NCBI GenBank assembly: GCA_013298325.1
Contig: JAAFHJ010000014.1
Location: 1 to 17,320 of the forward strand
Length of the DNA: 17,320 nucleotides
Reading direction: 5' to 3'
Source of the DNA: Myxococcales bacterium
Lineage (GTDB): Bacteria; Myxococcota_A; Polyangia; Polyangiales; Polyangiaceae
Shown here: positions 6,235 to 14,440 of the stretch, one piece after another
How positions within the stretch are numbered: the stretch's first letter is position 1
How the letters are laid out: every line of letters starts with the position of its first letter
The notes under the pieces: generated by a model
Database searches by the model: none
Told to the model about the DNA's origin: nothing
The model's input: only the letters and a program-made list of their open reading frames with translations
Translations under genes and position numbers: made by a program

Positions 6235-7182
6235 AGATAGAAGCGTTTCCGTCCGGGCGCGGAGGTCGGCGTCGAGGCCCGCTTCGCGCTCGAGGGCGCG
6301 ACGGAGGGCGGCGCGTCCGTGCTCCTTTTCGCCGACGCCGAGCTGAAATTGGCCAAGCGCCGAGAGGAGCGTCGGGTTGTCGGGGAGGACGTAGAGCCCC
6401 GCCTGCAGGAGTTCCCAGGCTTCCCGGAGCTTCCCTTTTCCAGCGAGTTCGAAGGCTTCAAAGCCAACGTACGCCGTGATGGGGGCGTAGTTCTCGAGCG
6501 GCACCCCCAACAGCGCATTTCCGGCGAGCGTCGTATGGTGGAGCGTACCCCCACGATTGTTCGCGAGAATAGACGCGCGTACTTGCTTCAATTGTCCGAG
6601 ACAGCCATCAAGAGCCCCTTTGACCGTTCGAGGCGCTTCTCGTTGAAGGAGAGGGGTTGCGATTGTCTGATTGTATGGCAGGAGCGGAAGTTCGTTTTTT
6701 GAGAAAAGATCAACGATTCGTTCCGTTTCACCGCGGGGGCAAATCGTCCACTCGGCTCGTGCATGGTTGAGTCGGAGGCAGTAGGCCTCACCGGGGTGGA
6801 GCGCCATGGTCATCGTCGCCGCATAGCCGTTGCATACGGTTGTGACGACGTGGCGACCTGGGAAAACACCTACGAAACCGTGGGGCCCCTGGCCTTGGGC
6901 GCCGCCCCCGTTGCCGCGGTAGCCACCCGCTTCGAGCGAGAGCGACGAGCGCCCTCGCAGATGAAACAGCCGCACTCCGTCAAAGGTGCAATCGTTCCAA
7001 TCGTTGTCCGCGAGGACGACCAAACAGGCACGCTCATTCGAGCATGCCTCCCAGAGCAGATGCGCCCACTGTTGGCCGCGATGCTGGTCGTACATCCGCG
7101 AACTTGCGGCCATGTCGCTCTGCGTCTGCGCGTCCTGAGCGGCACTGATTGCACGAATCAATAGACCGATCGGAATAATCAC
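6229..7182 (-). CDS. Hypothetical protein with C-terminal TPR-like repeat
   Basis: A 317-residue protein. The GTG at 7182 is chosen because it overlaps the TGA of the upstream lipoprotein gene by 4 nt (GTGA), a coupling pattern used again nearby; a longer in-frame version would overlap that gene by about 90 nt. The first ~16 residues (IIPIGLLIRAISAAQ) are hydrophobic and may be a short signal or membrane anchor. Residues ~60-145 are beta-rich with several Cys and a stretch FPGRHVVTTVCNGYAATM followed by LHPGEAYCLRL, reminiscent of PEGA-type beta domains. Residues ~235-300 (FELAGKGKLREAWELLQAGL, then LPDNPTLLSALGQFQLGVGE) look like about two TPR helical hairpins. It is probably the periplasmic or membrane partner of the large lipoprotein. 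The middle of the gene is visibly AT-richer than its neighbours. No named function. Confidence 0.72.
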   Translation of the reverse strand: MIIPIGLLIRAISAAQDAQTQSDMAASSRMYDQHRGQQWAHLLWEACSNERACLVVLADNDWNDCTFDGVRLFHLRGRSSLSLEAGGYRGNGGGAQGQGPHGFVGVFPGRHVVTTVCNGYAATMTMALHPGEAYCLRLNHARAEWTICPRGETERIVDLFSKNELPLLPYNQTIATPLLQREAPRTVKGALDGCLGQLKQVRASILANNRGGTLHHTTLAGNALLGVPLENYAPITAYVGFEAFELAGKGKLREAWELLQAGLYVLPDNPTLLSALGQFQLGVGEKEHGRAALRRALEREAGLDADLRARTETLLSS

Positions 7183-10100
7183 GGTCGGGCGCTCCGGCAC
7201 GAGTAGGCGATGCGCCCTTCGCCCCCTTCGAGGGTCGCGAGGGGGATGGCCGGTCCCGCCCCTGCCGTCCACCCGAAGGTGTTTTTCTCATGGGTTGCAA
7301 GCCCTTGAAGCGCCTCGATGCAGACCTTCTCGCTCGAAAGGCGAACGCGCCCCTCAAGGGACGACATGCTCACATGATCGCCACCTGCATCGAGCGCTGC
7401 GGCGGATGGGATCGGCATATCGAGGCTGTAGCCGTCGTCGGCGGCGCTGCAGACCGGGACATCGCGGAAGTTTCGGAACCCGTTGTCCCCCGCGTAAAAC
7501 GGCGTTCCGAACTCGCGCGTGTCCGGCGTAAACGGCACGACCCAATAGCTCGGCGTCCCGGCGACGCTTGCCGGGCGCCCGGTCACGACGAGGCCGAGCC
7601 GGTTGCCGTCGGTGCTCCGCGCGAGGCGGAGCTGCTGGCCCCGCGTGGGACCATCCTTCGTGTATCGCGGGAACCGGGCGACCTCGCGAGCGGTGCCGCC
7701 GTCCACTTCGTAGAGGACGCTTTCTGGCGGAAATTCCGAAGGTTGCGCCGATACGTAGAGGCGTCCGCCGAGGCGGGTCGCGTCTTCAATGGGGGGCAAT
7801 GGGTCGCCCCCTTCCCGGCGAACGAGGGTCGGTGCGCCGTTTGCGTCGAGGAGGGCGACTACAGAGCCCTGCTGCATGCCGTAGCGGGTCGTGTGGAGCA
7901 GCGCGTGGCGGTCGTCGCCGGTGTCGACGAGGGTGAAGTTCGCATAGCCACCTCCGTTGAATGCGGAGAGGCCGGGGATAAGGTCGGCGAAGGCCTGAGG
8001 GAGGCGGACCCGGGCGGTGCGTCGCGGGTGGAGCCCTTCCGCGTAGAGTGGCGTCCACCGGATCTCGAGCTGCCCGCTCTGCGTGAAGTCCGTGCCTTTC
8101 GGTCCCCAGGCGTAAATATGCGCACTATCTGTGCTTTCGTTGCTGACGGCGCGCCGGGCGCCCATCTCGGCACCCCGGTCGTCGACCCCCAAGATCGGCG
8201 CTGGGGACCCGCCGAAGGCGGTCAGCTTCTTCACCAGGAGATCCTCGTTCGGCCCCCCCATTCCGCCGTACCCAAAGCCGCCACGGAAGCGCCCGAAGCC
8301 ATCGTCGCCGTCATTGTCGATCTCTTTTTCGGCGCGCGGCGGCGGGGGAACGTAGCCCTTGCCGCGCTCGCACACGAAACGGAAGCTCGAAAAGGATGGG
8401 GTCACTGTCGAAGACGGTCGCTTGATCTTAGCGATCTCTTTGTCCTTTTCCTTCTCTGGCGCGACCCCCCAGCCGACGCGGAGCCACCCCGGCAGCGAGC
8501 AGCCGACGTCGCTGCAGGCGAGCGATTTCGGGCGTGCGGCGCCGACGAGGGCCGGTGCGTCGGCCTCCTTCCACGTCTTTCCAAAATCGGTCGTCTCGAA
8601 GCTGCGGAGGTTCAGGCTTCGGAAGAAGCCGTAGCGACCGCCGACGGTGCCATTTCCCCGGTCGCTCGGCGCCCGATAAAGGGTCCCCGAACCGGTGAGA
8701 TCGAAACGAATTCCAGTGTAATATCCGCCAAGTTCCGCCCATCCGGCGAGGATCCCCGGCGCGATCTCCTGGAAGCCATCGAGCCACAGACCGCTCTTCG
8801 CGTCCTGGCGGGCGCGCTCGTCGGAGTCCTTGAATTCCAAGGGGACGGTCCGCGCCGTGCCGTTTTCAAGCACCGTCAGTCGCGCCGACGTCAGGACGCC
8901 GTGGCTCGGCGTGATCACCGCAAGACGCCCACGTCCGAGGGCAACGAGACGCTCGCCGCCGACGTCGCCACGGACGTCGACATCACGAAATGCCTCGCCC
9001 CCTTCAAACAAACAATACCGGTGCTCGGCCGGTTGTTGGCGCCCGTCGACCGCGCAAGGGCCCTTTACGACGAGAAGCCCGTTGCCCGAGGGGACGATCG
9101 TTCGTCCATGTTTGAATTGTTGAAGTAAAACGGGGGTTTTTCCGTCATTGAGCCGGTAGATCCAGCTTCCACCGTCGGCCCCCTCGCAGAGGAATCCGAC
9201 CGCATTCTTCGGCCGAGGTGCCGGCTTTGTTGGATCTGCATTCGTGCTCGCCGTTTCCTCACCGCCTTGGGCGGTTCCGGGCGGACGAGCACGTGCCGCG
9301 GCAGCTGCGGCGGGGGCGGCAAATTCCTGCGTCGCGAGCGTCGTCCCGACGCAACGGCCGGTGCCTGGCGGGAAGGCAAAGGCTGCGCGCTCAAGGACCG
9401 CCCCGCGGCGAAGATCGAGGCGAACCAGGTCGGAACCGTCGACGACGAGCGCTTCCCGGGATTCATCGCTCGGCCGGCCCTCTTCGGGCCCGGCCGGCGC
9501 CGGAACGGGGGCCTGCAACTTCTCGAGTTCCTTGGTAGATGCCGTCGTTACGCCGCGCTCGATGGCGGCGACGAGCAGGTCTTTTCCGGCTGCCTTAGGG
9601 GCGACGACCGCGTCGAGGGTTGCCGCATCCCCAGCGAGCCGCGCGCTCCCGTCGTCATCGACGACGAAGCGGCGTAATGTATTGGTATTGTTTCCGTTTT
9701 CGGAGGCTTCCTGCAGCAGAAACGTGTCGCGGATGACGTCGACCTTCGAAATTGCCGCCGCGATCGGGAGTCGCTGCCAGGTCTTGCCGCCGTCGGTCGT
9801 CCGCACGGGGCCAAGCAGATCGAAGACGGCGATCGCGCGCGCCGCATCTTTTGCTGCATACGACGAGAGCCACGGCACCCCGGGGAGCGTCTCCGTGGGG
9901 ACTTCGACGAAGGTGCGCGCGTCGAAGGCGGTGACCGCGCCGCCGCTGGTCGTCACGAAGATGCGATCGGTGCCGACGTAGGCCCGCTGGAGGCTCCCCG
10001 GTTGACTAAAAATCGTCTTCCGCGGCGCCGTGAAGGCGGGGGCGATGGAGAGTTCATTCCGTGTGAGGAACAGGTAGCCGCTCCCGAGCCAGCGCGGAAT

Positions 10101-10442
10101 CTGTGTAACTTGCAACAATTCGTCGCGGATGCGGTCTTCCGAGGTGAGCACGCTTCCGTCGGCGAGCCGCTGGACGCGGATGCCGGCGAGCGCCGTCCGA
10201 AAGGTGCCCCGTTCCTCGCTGGCGAAGGTCCCCGCGCCGAGGATTTCCGGCCGCGGTACCCAGCGTGCGACGCCGCCAAGTCCCTTCGTTTTTGCGCTTT
10301 TCGGGTCCTTGTCCCCCGCATCATCGCGGGGCGGCCGTACCTCGCGGGCCCCCTCGAGGTGCCCTGCGGATGGCGCCTGGGCCGGCGCATCGGGACGTCC
10401 ACACGCGACAAGCAGAAGCGGAATCAGGGGGAGGCGGCGCAC
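7179..10442 (-). CDS. Large Asp-box (BNR-type) beta-propeller lipoprotein
   Basis: A 1087-residue protein starting at GTG 10442, which gives a compact lipoprotein signal: basic RR, a hydrophobic core, and lipobox LVAC with the lipidated Cys at residue 14. A Pro/Ala/Asp-rich linker follows. Two clear Asp-box repeats, RTTDGGKTWQRL (~214-225) and TTDFGKTWKEAD (~613-624), plus many short beta-strand units point to one or more sialidase/photosystem-assembly-like propellers. Residues ~700-735 hold a loop with DNDGDDGFGRF followed by a glycine-rich run. No catalytic residues can be assigned, so it is probably a surface binding or scaffold protein, not an enzyme. It follows asd by 63 nt and its stop overlaps the next GTG, so it is likely co-expressed with the 317-aa protein. 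No strong ribosome binding site is visible before the GTG. The lipoprotein and propeller calls are good; the role is unknown. Confidence 0.83.
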   Translation of the reverse strand: MRRLPLIPLLLVACGRPDAPAQAPSAGHLEGAREVRPPRDDAGDKDPKSAKTKGLGGVARWVPRPEILGAGTFASEERGTFRTALAGIRVQRLADGSVLTSEDRIRDELLQVTQIPRWLGSGYLFLTRNELSIAPAFTAPRKTIFSQPGSLQRAYVGTDRIFVTTSGGAVTAFDARTFVEVPTETLPGVPWLSSYAAKDAARAIAVFDLLGPVRTTDGGKTWQRLPIAAAISKVDVIRDTFLLQEASENGNNTNTLRRFVVDDDGSARLAGDAATLDAVVAPKAAGKDLLVAAIERGVTTASTKELEKLQAPVPAPAGPEEGRPSDESREALVVDGSDLVRLDLRRGAVLERAAFAFPPGTGRCVGTTLATQEFAAPAAAAAARARPPGTAQGGEETASTNADPTKPAPRPKNAVGFLCEGADGGSWIYRLNDGKTPVLLQQFKHGRTIVPSGNGLLVVKGPCAVDGRQQPAEHRYCLFEGGEAFRDVDVRGDVGGERLVALGRGRLAVITPSHGVLTSARLTVLENGTARTVPLEFKDSDERARQDAKSGLWLDGFQEIAPGILAGWAELGGYYTGIRFDLTGSGTLYRAPSDRGNGTVGGRYGFFRSLNLRSFETTDFGKTWKEADAPALVGAARPKSLACSDVGCSLPGWLRVGWGVAPEKEKDKEIAKIKRPSSTVTPSFSSFRFVCERGKGYVPPPPRAEKEIDNDGDDGFGRFRGGFGYGGMGGPNEDLLVKKLTAFGGSPAPILGVDDRGAEMGARRAVSNESTDSAHIYAWGPKGTDFTQSGQLEIRWTPLYAEGLHPRRTARVRLPQAFADLIPGLSAFNGGGYANFTLVDTGDDRHALLHTTRYGMQQGSVVALLDANGAPTLVRREGGDPLPPIEDATRLGGRLYVSAQPSEFPPESVLYEVDGGTAREVARFPRYTKDGPTRGQQLRLARSTDGNRLGLVVTGRPASVAGTPSYWVVPFTPDTREFGTPFYAGDNGFRNFRDVPVCSAADDGYSLDMPIPSAAALDAGGDHVSMSSLEGRVRLSSEKVCIEALQGLATHEKNTFGWTAGAGPAIPLATLEGGEGRIAYSCRSARP

Positions 10443-10505
10443 GCGGCGGAGACTACCGCGAATTCTGCCCCCTCGCGCCGGTTGGCGGGACGAAAAATCG
10501 TGCCG

Positions 10506-11516
10506 TCAGTAGGGGAGGCCTGCGAGGCCGAGAGCGATCTGCACGGCGTTCGTCGCCGCCCCCTTGCGAAGGTTGTCGGCGACGACGAAGAGGCACAGAC
10601 CCCCGGGCGTACCGACGTCGGCGCGTACGCGACCAACAAAGACCTCATCGCGCCCGGTCGCCATTCGCGGATCCGGTCCGCCGCCGGGCACATAGGCGCT
10701 TCGGTCCAAGATTACACCGGGCGCTTTCTCGAGCAGATCTTTCGCCTCTTCTGGCAGCATCGGTCGCTCGAACCGAGCCCAAATCGCTTCCGAATGCCCA
10801 TTTTCTACCGGTACGCGCACCGTCGTCGGTGAAACGGAAATTGTGGCATCTCCGAGAATCTTTCGCGTCTCGTGTACCATCTTCCACTCTTCTTCCGAGT
10901 AGTCGTCGGCGCCTGTTTTCCAGTCAGAAATGACATTGAACGCCATCGTCTTCGGGAAGATGTTCGCTTTCGGTGCTTCGCCAGCGAGCACCGCGCGCGC
11001 CTGTTCACGGAGCTCGACCACCGCCGCCTGCCCCTTGCCGCTCGTCGCCTGGTAGGTCGCCACCGTGATGTGGACCAATTTGGCTGCATCATGCAACGGC
11101 TTTAGGGCGACGACCATTTGGATCGTTGAGCAATTCGGGTTTGCGATGATCCCCTTCGGGCGCACCTGGGCGGCCGCCAAGTTCACCTCGGGGACGACGA
11201 GCGGCACTTCCGGATCCATGCGCCAAGCGCTCGAATTATCGATGACAACCGCCCCTGCCGCCGCTGCGATCGGGCCAAATTCCCGGGAGACCGATGCCCC
11301 CGCCGAGAAGAGCGCGTAGTCGACGCCGACAAAGGACTCCGCCGTAAGCGCGGTGACCGCGACGGCGCCGCCGCGGAAGGGGAGTTCGAGGCCGGCGCTC
11401 CGCGGGCTCGCCAGAAGACGCAGCTCTTTAATAGGAAAATCACGCTCTTCGAGGACGCGCAGCATCTCGCGTCCGACGGCTCCGGTGGCCCCTACGACGG
11501 CAACGGTGTAGCTCAT
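10506..11516 (-). CDS. asd: Aspartate-semialdehyde dehydrogenase
   Basis: A 336-residue cytoplasmic enzyme that converts aspartyl-4-phosphate to aspartate semialdehyde with NADPH, the branch point to lysine/diaminopimelate, threonine and methionine. The N-terminal Rossmann motif VAVVGATGAVGREML (5-19) binds NADP. The catalytic Cys129 sits in NPNCST, Gln156 in TYQATSGKG, and the active-site His241 in VPVENGHSE. The C-terminus carries the dimerisation/NADP segment ADNLRKGAATNAVQ. The length fits the bacterial family. ATG 11516 is used; an ATG four codons upstream (11528) is equally possible. Neither has a strong ribosome binding site. The gene lies 88 nt after the Cys-rich lipoprotein gene and 63 nt before the large lipoprotein gene, on the same strand, with no other aspartate-pathway gene nearby. 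Diaminopimelate supply for the wall is a possible link to its envelope neighbours, but that is inference. Confidence 0.96.
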   Translation of the reverse strand: MSYTVAVVGATGAVGREMLRVLEERDFPIKELRLLASPRSAGLELPFRGGAVAVTALTAESFVGVDYALFSAGASVSREFGPIAAAAGAVVIDNSSAWRMDPEVPLVVPEVNLAAAQVRPKGIIANPNCSTIQMVVALKPLHDAAKLVHITVATYQATSGKGQAAVVELREQARAVLAGEAPKANIFPKTMAFNVISDWKTGADDYSEEEWKMVHETRKILGDATISVSPTTVRVPVENGHSEAIWARFERPMLPEEAKDLLEKAPGVILDRSAYVPGGGPDPRMATGRDEVFVGRVRADVGTPGGLCLFVVADNLRKGAATNAVQIALGLAGLPY

Positions 11517-11604
11517 AACGCGACGCATACCACGCCGCTCGCCAAGCGCGCCCGTCCGTCCGCGACGCGGGAGACAGCGCGGAGTTCTCTGAAAACGCGA
11601 GCCC

Positions 11605-12057
11605 TCAGCGCCGAACGGCGCCACAGGAGTGGTTGATGCAGATCGGCCTAAAATCCTCGATCCCGGGTCCACGGCACGGAGGCTTCGCGCAGTGGACGAG
11701 CTCGCAGTGCTTGCTCGGTAGGCTCTCGCGGGCCCGCTCGTCGCGGGACTTGACGGTGAGCGGCGCGACATATCCGCAGGAACAGCAGCCGCCCTGCTCG
11801 AAGACGAGCGCGCACTCCTTGTCGCTCGTGCAGGCTTCGCCGGTCGATGTGAGCGTCTGCGGCACGGGATCGTTCGAAGGGGGTGCCGGTGGGGGCGCCG
11901 TGCTTGAGGGCGCCGAGGCGCCCATCGCCAGCGAATTTGCTGGCGATGGGCGCTCGATCGATCCCTGAGTCGGCCGGTCGGCATGGAGCTTCTCGCCGCA
12001 CGCCGCGAGCGCCCCCAGGCACAGGAAAATTCCTACAAATCGTCGAGCACGAGTCAC
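11605..12057 (-). CDS. Small cysteine-rich lipoprotein
   Basis: A 150-residue protein. The GTG at 12057 is preferred because it overlaps the TGA of the transglycosylase-like gene (GTGA) and starts a clean lipoprotein signal: TRARR, a hydrophobic stretch VGIFLCLGA, lipobox LAAC with Cys20. A longer in-frame version would begin inside the upstream gene with an Arg-rich segment. Residues 28-72 are a Pro/Ser/Thr-rich disordered linker. The remainder has ten Cys (76, 82, 91, 92, 94, 118, 123, 128, 140, 145), including GGCCSCG, so five disulphides are possible in the periplasm or at the surface. The linker is encoded across a perfect 15-bp inverted repeat. The function is unknown; its position as third gene of a coupled trio suggests it works with the transglycosylase-like and propeller proteins. 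Confidence 0.8.
   Translation of the reverse strand: MTRARRFVGIFLCLGALAACGEKLHADRPTQGSIERPSPANSLAMGASAPSSTAPPPAPPSNDPVPQTLTSTGEACTSDKECALVFEQGGCCSCGYVAPLTVKSRDERARESLPSKHCELVHCAKPPCRGPGIEDFRPICINHSCGAVRR
11918..11953. repeat. Perfect 15-bp inverted repeat inside the lipoprotein gene
   Basis: GCGCCCATCGCCAGC (11918-11932) and its exact complement GCTGGCGATGGGCGC (11939-11953) are separated by GAATTT. The element spans the codons for residues ~35-47, in the disordered linker after the lipobox. I see no other copy in this window. Confidence 0.9.
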
Positions 12058-13220
12058 GAAGTCCGCCGTTGGCGCCGGAAGACGCGGAGGAGAAGCGCGA
12101 TGCCGCTCACGATCATTCCTGCGGACGCGCCGCCATCTGCAAGAGGAATTTCGCAGGAACATCCGCTGCTTTGGCGTTCATCCGCCGGTGTCTCAATCGG
12201 AAAAGGTCCGCCCGGATAGTCGACGGTGGCATCGGGCGAGGTGGCATCGATGGCGCTGTCGCGGAGGCCACCGCTGTCGACGATGGTGCCCGCGTCGGTC
12301 ACCGGGGCCGCAATGCATTGCGAGCGATGGACGCCGCGACGCGTGGCGCAATCGGTCGGTGAGGCGCACGTCGGCTCGGGCGTGTCGGCGAGCTTTGTCG
12401 TGGTATTTCCAGCAGCTGTGCTGATGTTGGCGCGGTTTGGATAGGCGAGCGCCTGGCTCCGCCAGCGGCCCCCGGAGGGGTACTCGACCATGCCAAAGAG
12501 GCGTTCCTGGTAGGTCCAGCTCGTTTGACTGCCGGAATCTTTTGCCGGATTGTAGACGGCTCTCCCCGCCTTTTTGTTTGGGTTGTTTGGGTTGTTTGAG
12601 TAGGCGATGCCGTTGTAGGCCCAGAGCGCGTAGTAGTAGTGCTCGATGACCTCGGGGAGGTTGTCACCGACGCAGCCGGTCGCCGCCCATTTATCACGCA
12701 GAATGCGTGTGCCGGTCGCAAGGTTGTAGGTCGTTTCTGCGGCTACGCGTGCACGGTCAAAGGAGGGAGTTTCCCCTTTGTGCATACCCGAAGTAACCTG
12801 GCCGACGCCGTAGCCACAATCGAAGGAGACGATCGTCCGCACCGGCTGACCGACCTGCGAGGAGGGGGTCGTCGGCTTGCAGAACTGATTCCACCCGCTC
12901 TCCTGGTAGGCGATGGCAAACAGCACATCGCAGGGAAAGTGGGCCGGCACCTGCGTCGACGGCGTCGGCTTGCCGCAGCCGCTCCCCATCGTGGAAATAT
13001 CGGGCCCTGCCGTTCCCCAGGAGGCCTTCCCGCCGCCAACTTTCGTGAAGATCTGCTGCCACTCCGCCGTCGTCGGATTTACGCCAGAAACCGGATTGAT
13101 TCCGCAGTTTGAGATGGCTGGCGTGTAGCTCGGGCAGTACTGGGCGCGCGCCCCGCGGGGCACCGCAAGGAGCACCGACGCAGCGAGAATAGCCAGTGAA
13201 TAGGAAAGTTTCCGATTCAT
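12054..13220 (-). CDS. Secreted lysozyme-like (transglycosylase-type) protein with MYXO-CTERM-like anchor
   Basis: A 388-residue protein. ATG 13220 has a good ribosome binding site (GGAGG, 7 nt upstream) and overlaps the preceding TGA. A Sec signal occupies residues 1-26 (hydrophobic AILAASVLLAV, cleavage after GARA). Residues ~47-210 resemble the lysozyme-like fold of lytic transglycosylases: AIAYQESGWNQF with candidate catalytic Glu107, then FDCGYGVGQVTSGM (133-146), matching the family's E-S-x-x and G-x-x-Q landmarks, then a helical region ending LWAYNG. It would cleave peptidoglycan glycan strands if active. An Asp/Ala-rich linker (309-335) leads to a C-terminal GCSC, one hydrophobic segment (~369-380) and FRRQRR, a MYXO-CTERM-like surface-sorting tail. 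Substrate and activity are untested. The extra Cys residues suggest extracellular disulphides. Tightly coupled to its neighbours on both sides. Confidence 0.85.
   Translation of the reverse strand: MNRKLSYSLAILAASVLLAVPRGARAQYCPSYTPAISNCGINPVSGVNPTTAEWQQIFTKVGGGKASWGTAGPDISTMGSGCGKPTPSTQVPAHFPCDVLFAIAYQESGWNQFCKPTTPSSQVGQPVRTIVSFDCGYGVGQVTSGMHKGETPSFDRARVAAETTYNLATGTRILRDKWAATGCVGDNLPEVIEHYYYALWAYNGIAYSNNPNNPNKKAGRAVYNPAKDSGSQTSWTYQERLFGMVEYPSGGRWRSQALAYPNRANISTAAGNTTTKLADTPEPTCASPTDCATRRGVHRSQCIAAPVTDAGTIVDSGGLRDSAIDATSPDATVDYPGGPFPIETPADERQSSGCSCEIPLADGGASAGMIVSGIALLLRVFRRQRRTS
12577..12603. repeat. 9-bp tandem repeat (about three units) in the transglycosylase-like gene
   Basis: TTTGGGTTG occurs twice exactly (12577-12585, 12586-12594), followed by the related TTTGAGTAG. 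On the coding strand it gives the Asn/Pro-rich run SNNPNNPNKK. The unit is a multiple of three, so a copy-number change would keep the frame. Confidence 0.85.
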
Positions 13221-14383
13221 CGGACCACCTCCCCACCGGCAAATCCAACGACAGCGCGCATCATTCCGTCCTCGTCGAGGGGCGTCTCTCCGGCGCCGTT
13301 CAGGTCGACGAACATAAGCCGGTCCCCGCGGGCCTCCTCGTGGCGTACGAGGGCGTGGGTCCCCGCAGCGTCGATCGCTTCCATCGCGGTGAACTCCGCG
13401 GCGGCAAGCGGCGCCGGTACTCGCCCGCGAAACATGCGGGTTTCGTTTGCATTTTCCGGGCTGCTCGCCGTGAACCAGGCCGTCCCGCCGAAGGCGAACG
13501 GCGCCGGTTGGAAGGCGCGCTCCTCGTGAAGGACGGTCTGTGTATGATGCACGAGGTCGAGCGCCTCGACGGTCCAGGGCGTCTCGTGGCCTGGCGTGGA
13601 CGGTGAATGATTGGCGAACACGAGGCGTTCCCCGTCCCGCGTAAAGTCTCGGGCAAACGGCTCTACAGAATCCCGCCGAAGCACGCGCCCCTGTCGGCTC
13701 ACCGTGACAATGGCCGCGCCGTCGGGGCGCACGTCGTAGATCAACAGGTCGCCGTCCTGGTCGGTTCCGGCCAGGTGGAGCGCGAAGGCTCGGCCTGCGT
13801 AAATTACTGACTTTCCACCAGAAGCATCGAAGGCGGCCACCTGGAGATCGTCGACACGTACCTCCCCCTCGTGCGCAGCCCCTTCGGCGCCAAGTTCCGT
13901 GTATACCGCACCGTTTGCCACAAGCGGGCGTGAACCGCGAAGGGCGCCGTCGGTCAGCTTAATGACGCGTCCGCCGTCCACCTTGTAGAGGGATGCACCG
14001 AAATCGCGGTCCTCTTCATTGGCGACTACAAAGACCGTTCCTGCACCATCAACGACGCCTCGCACCGACCCCCGCGGCGACCGTGGGACTCTCCCGACGA
14101 CGCGACGGCTGGCGATTTTCCCGCTGGCGGCTACCTCAATGGCGACGACGTCGCTCTGCACAACGGCGACCGGATCGCCATTAGTATCAATGTCGCGGGC
14201 GCTCTCGAGCAGAAAAAATTGCGACGATTTACCCTTTGAATCGCCGATCTTCGTAGAGTTCCGTTCCGCCGAAATGCGTCGTCGGGCGTCGCCGTCCGTC
14301 GCCTGCTTTTGCATCGCCAGCGCGACGCCCCCGAGCACCAGGGCCGCCCCAAGGACGGCGATCCCGCGATCCAAAATCCGCAT
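13217..14383 (-). CDS. Membrane-anchored TolB-like beta-propeller protein
   Basis: A 388-residue protein from ATG 14383. Residues 1-24 hold a basic start (RILDR) and a hydrophobic stretch GIAVLGAALVLGGVALAM with no lipobox or clear cleavage site, so either an uncleaved anchor or a signal peptide. The rest is a series of short beta-strand units with D-x-D-x-D-G and blade-like endings, such as LLIYDVRPDGAAIVTVSRQG, FTRDGERLVFANHSP and RLMFVDLNGAGE. These resemble the PD40/TolB six-bladed propeller class, which mediates protein-protein contacts in the periplasm. No catalytic site is seen. It is the first gene of a coupled trio (its TGA overlaps the transglycosylase-like ATG), 57 nt after the MFS gene. 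It may position or regulate the transglycosylase-like protein, but that is inferred from gene order only. Confidence 0.78.
   Translation of the reverse strand: MRILDRGIAVLGAALVLGGVALAMQKQATDGDARRRISAERNSTKIGDSKGKSSQFFLLESARDIDTNGDPVAVVQSDVVAIEVAASGKIASRRVVGRVPRSPRGSVRGVVDGAGTVFVVANEEDRDFGASLYKVDGGRVIKLTDGALRGSRPLVANGAVYTELGAEGAAHEGEVRVDDLQVAAFDASGGKSVIYAGRAFALHLAGTDQDGDLLIYDVRPDGAAIVTVSRQGRVLRRDSVEPFARDFTRDGERLVFANHSPSTPGHETPWTVEALDLVHHTQTVLHEERAFQPAPFAFGGTAWFTASSPENANETRMFRGRVPAPLAAAEFTAMEAIDAAGTHALVRHEEARGDRLMFVDLNGAGETPLDEDGMMRAVVGFAGGEVVR
13225..13233 (-). promoter_or_regulatory. Ribosome binding site of the transglycosylase-like gene
   Basis: GGGGAGGTGG precedes ATG 13220 and lies inside the last codons of the upstream propeller gene. 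It fixes the start and shows that the gene is translated from the shared transcript. Confidence 0.8.
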
Positions 14384-14440
14384 GCCGGGACGGTACGCGA
14401 TTTTTGGAGGCGCGTCCGCCTTCCACGCAGTTTCAATGCA

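Noticed and set aside
5001..6554. Long - strand open frame (517 aa) antisense to proB
   Set aside because: proB is unmistakable on the + strand, and this frame also overlaps the end of the 317-aa gene in the wrong frame.
7290..9128. Long + strand open frame (612 aa) antisense to the large lipoprotein gene
   Set aside because: The - strand frame has a lipobox and Asp boxes and overlaps its neighbour's start neatly. The + frame is Arg/Ala/Glu-rich without domains.
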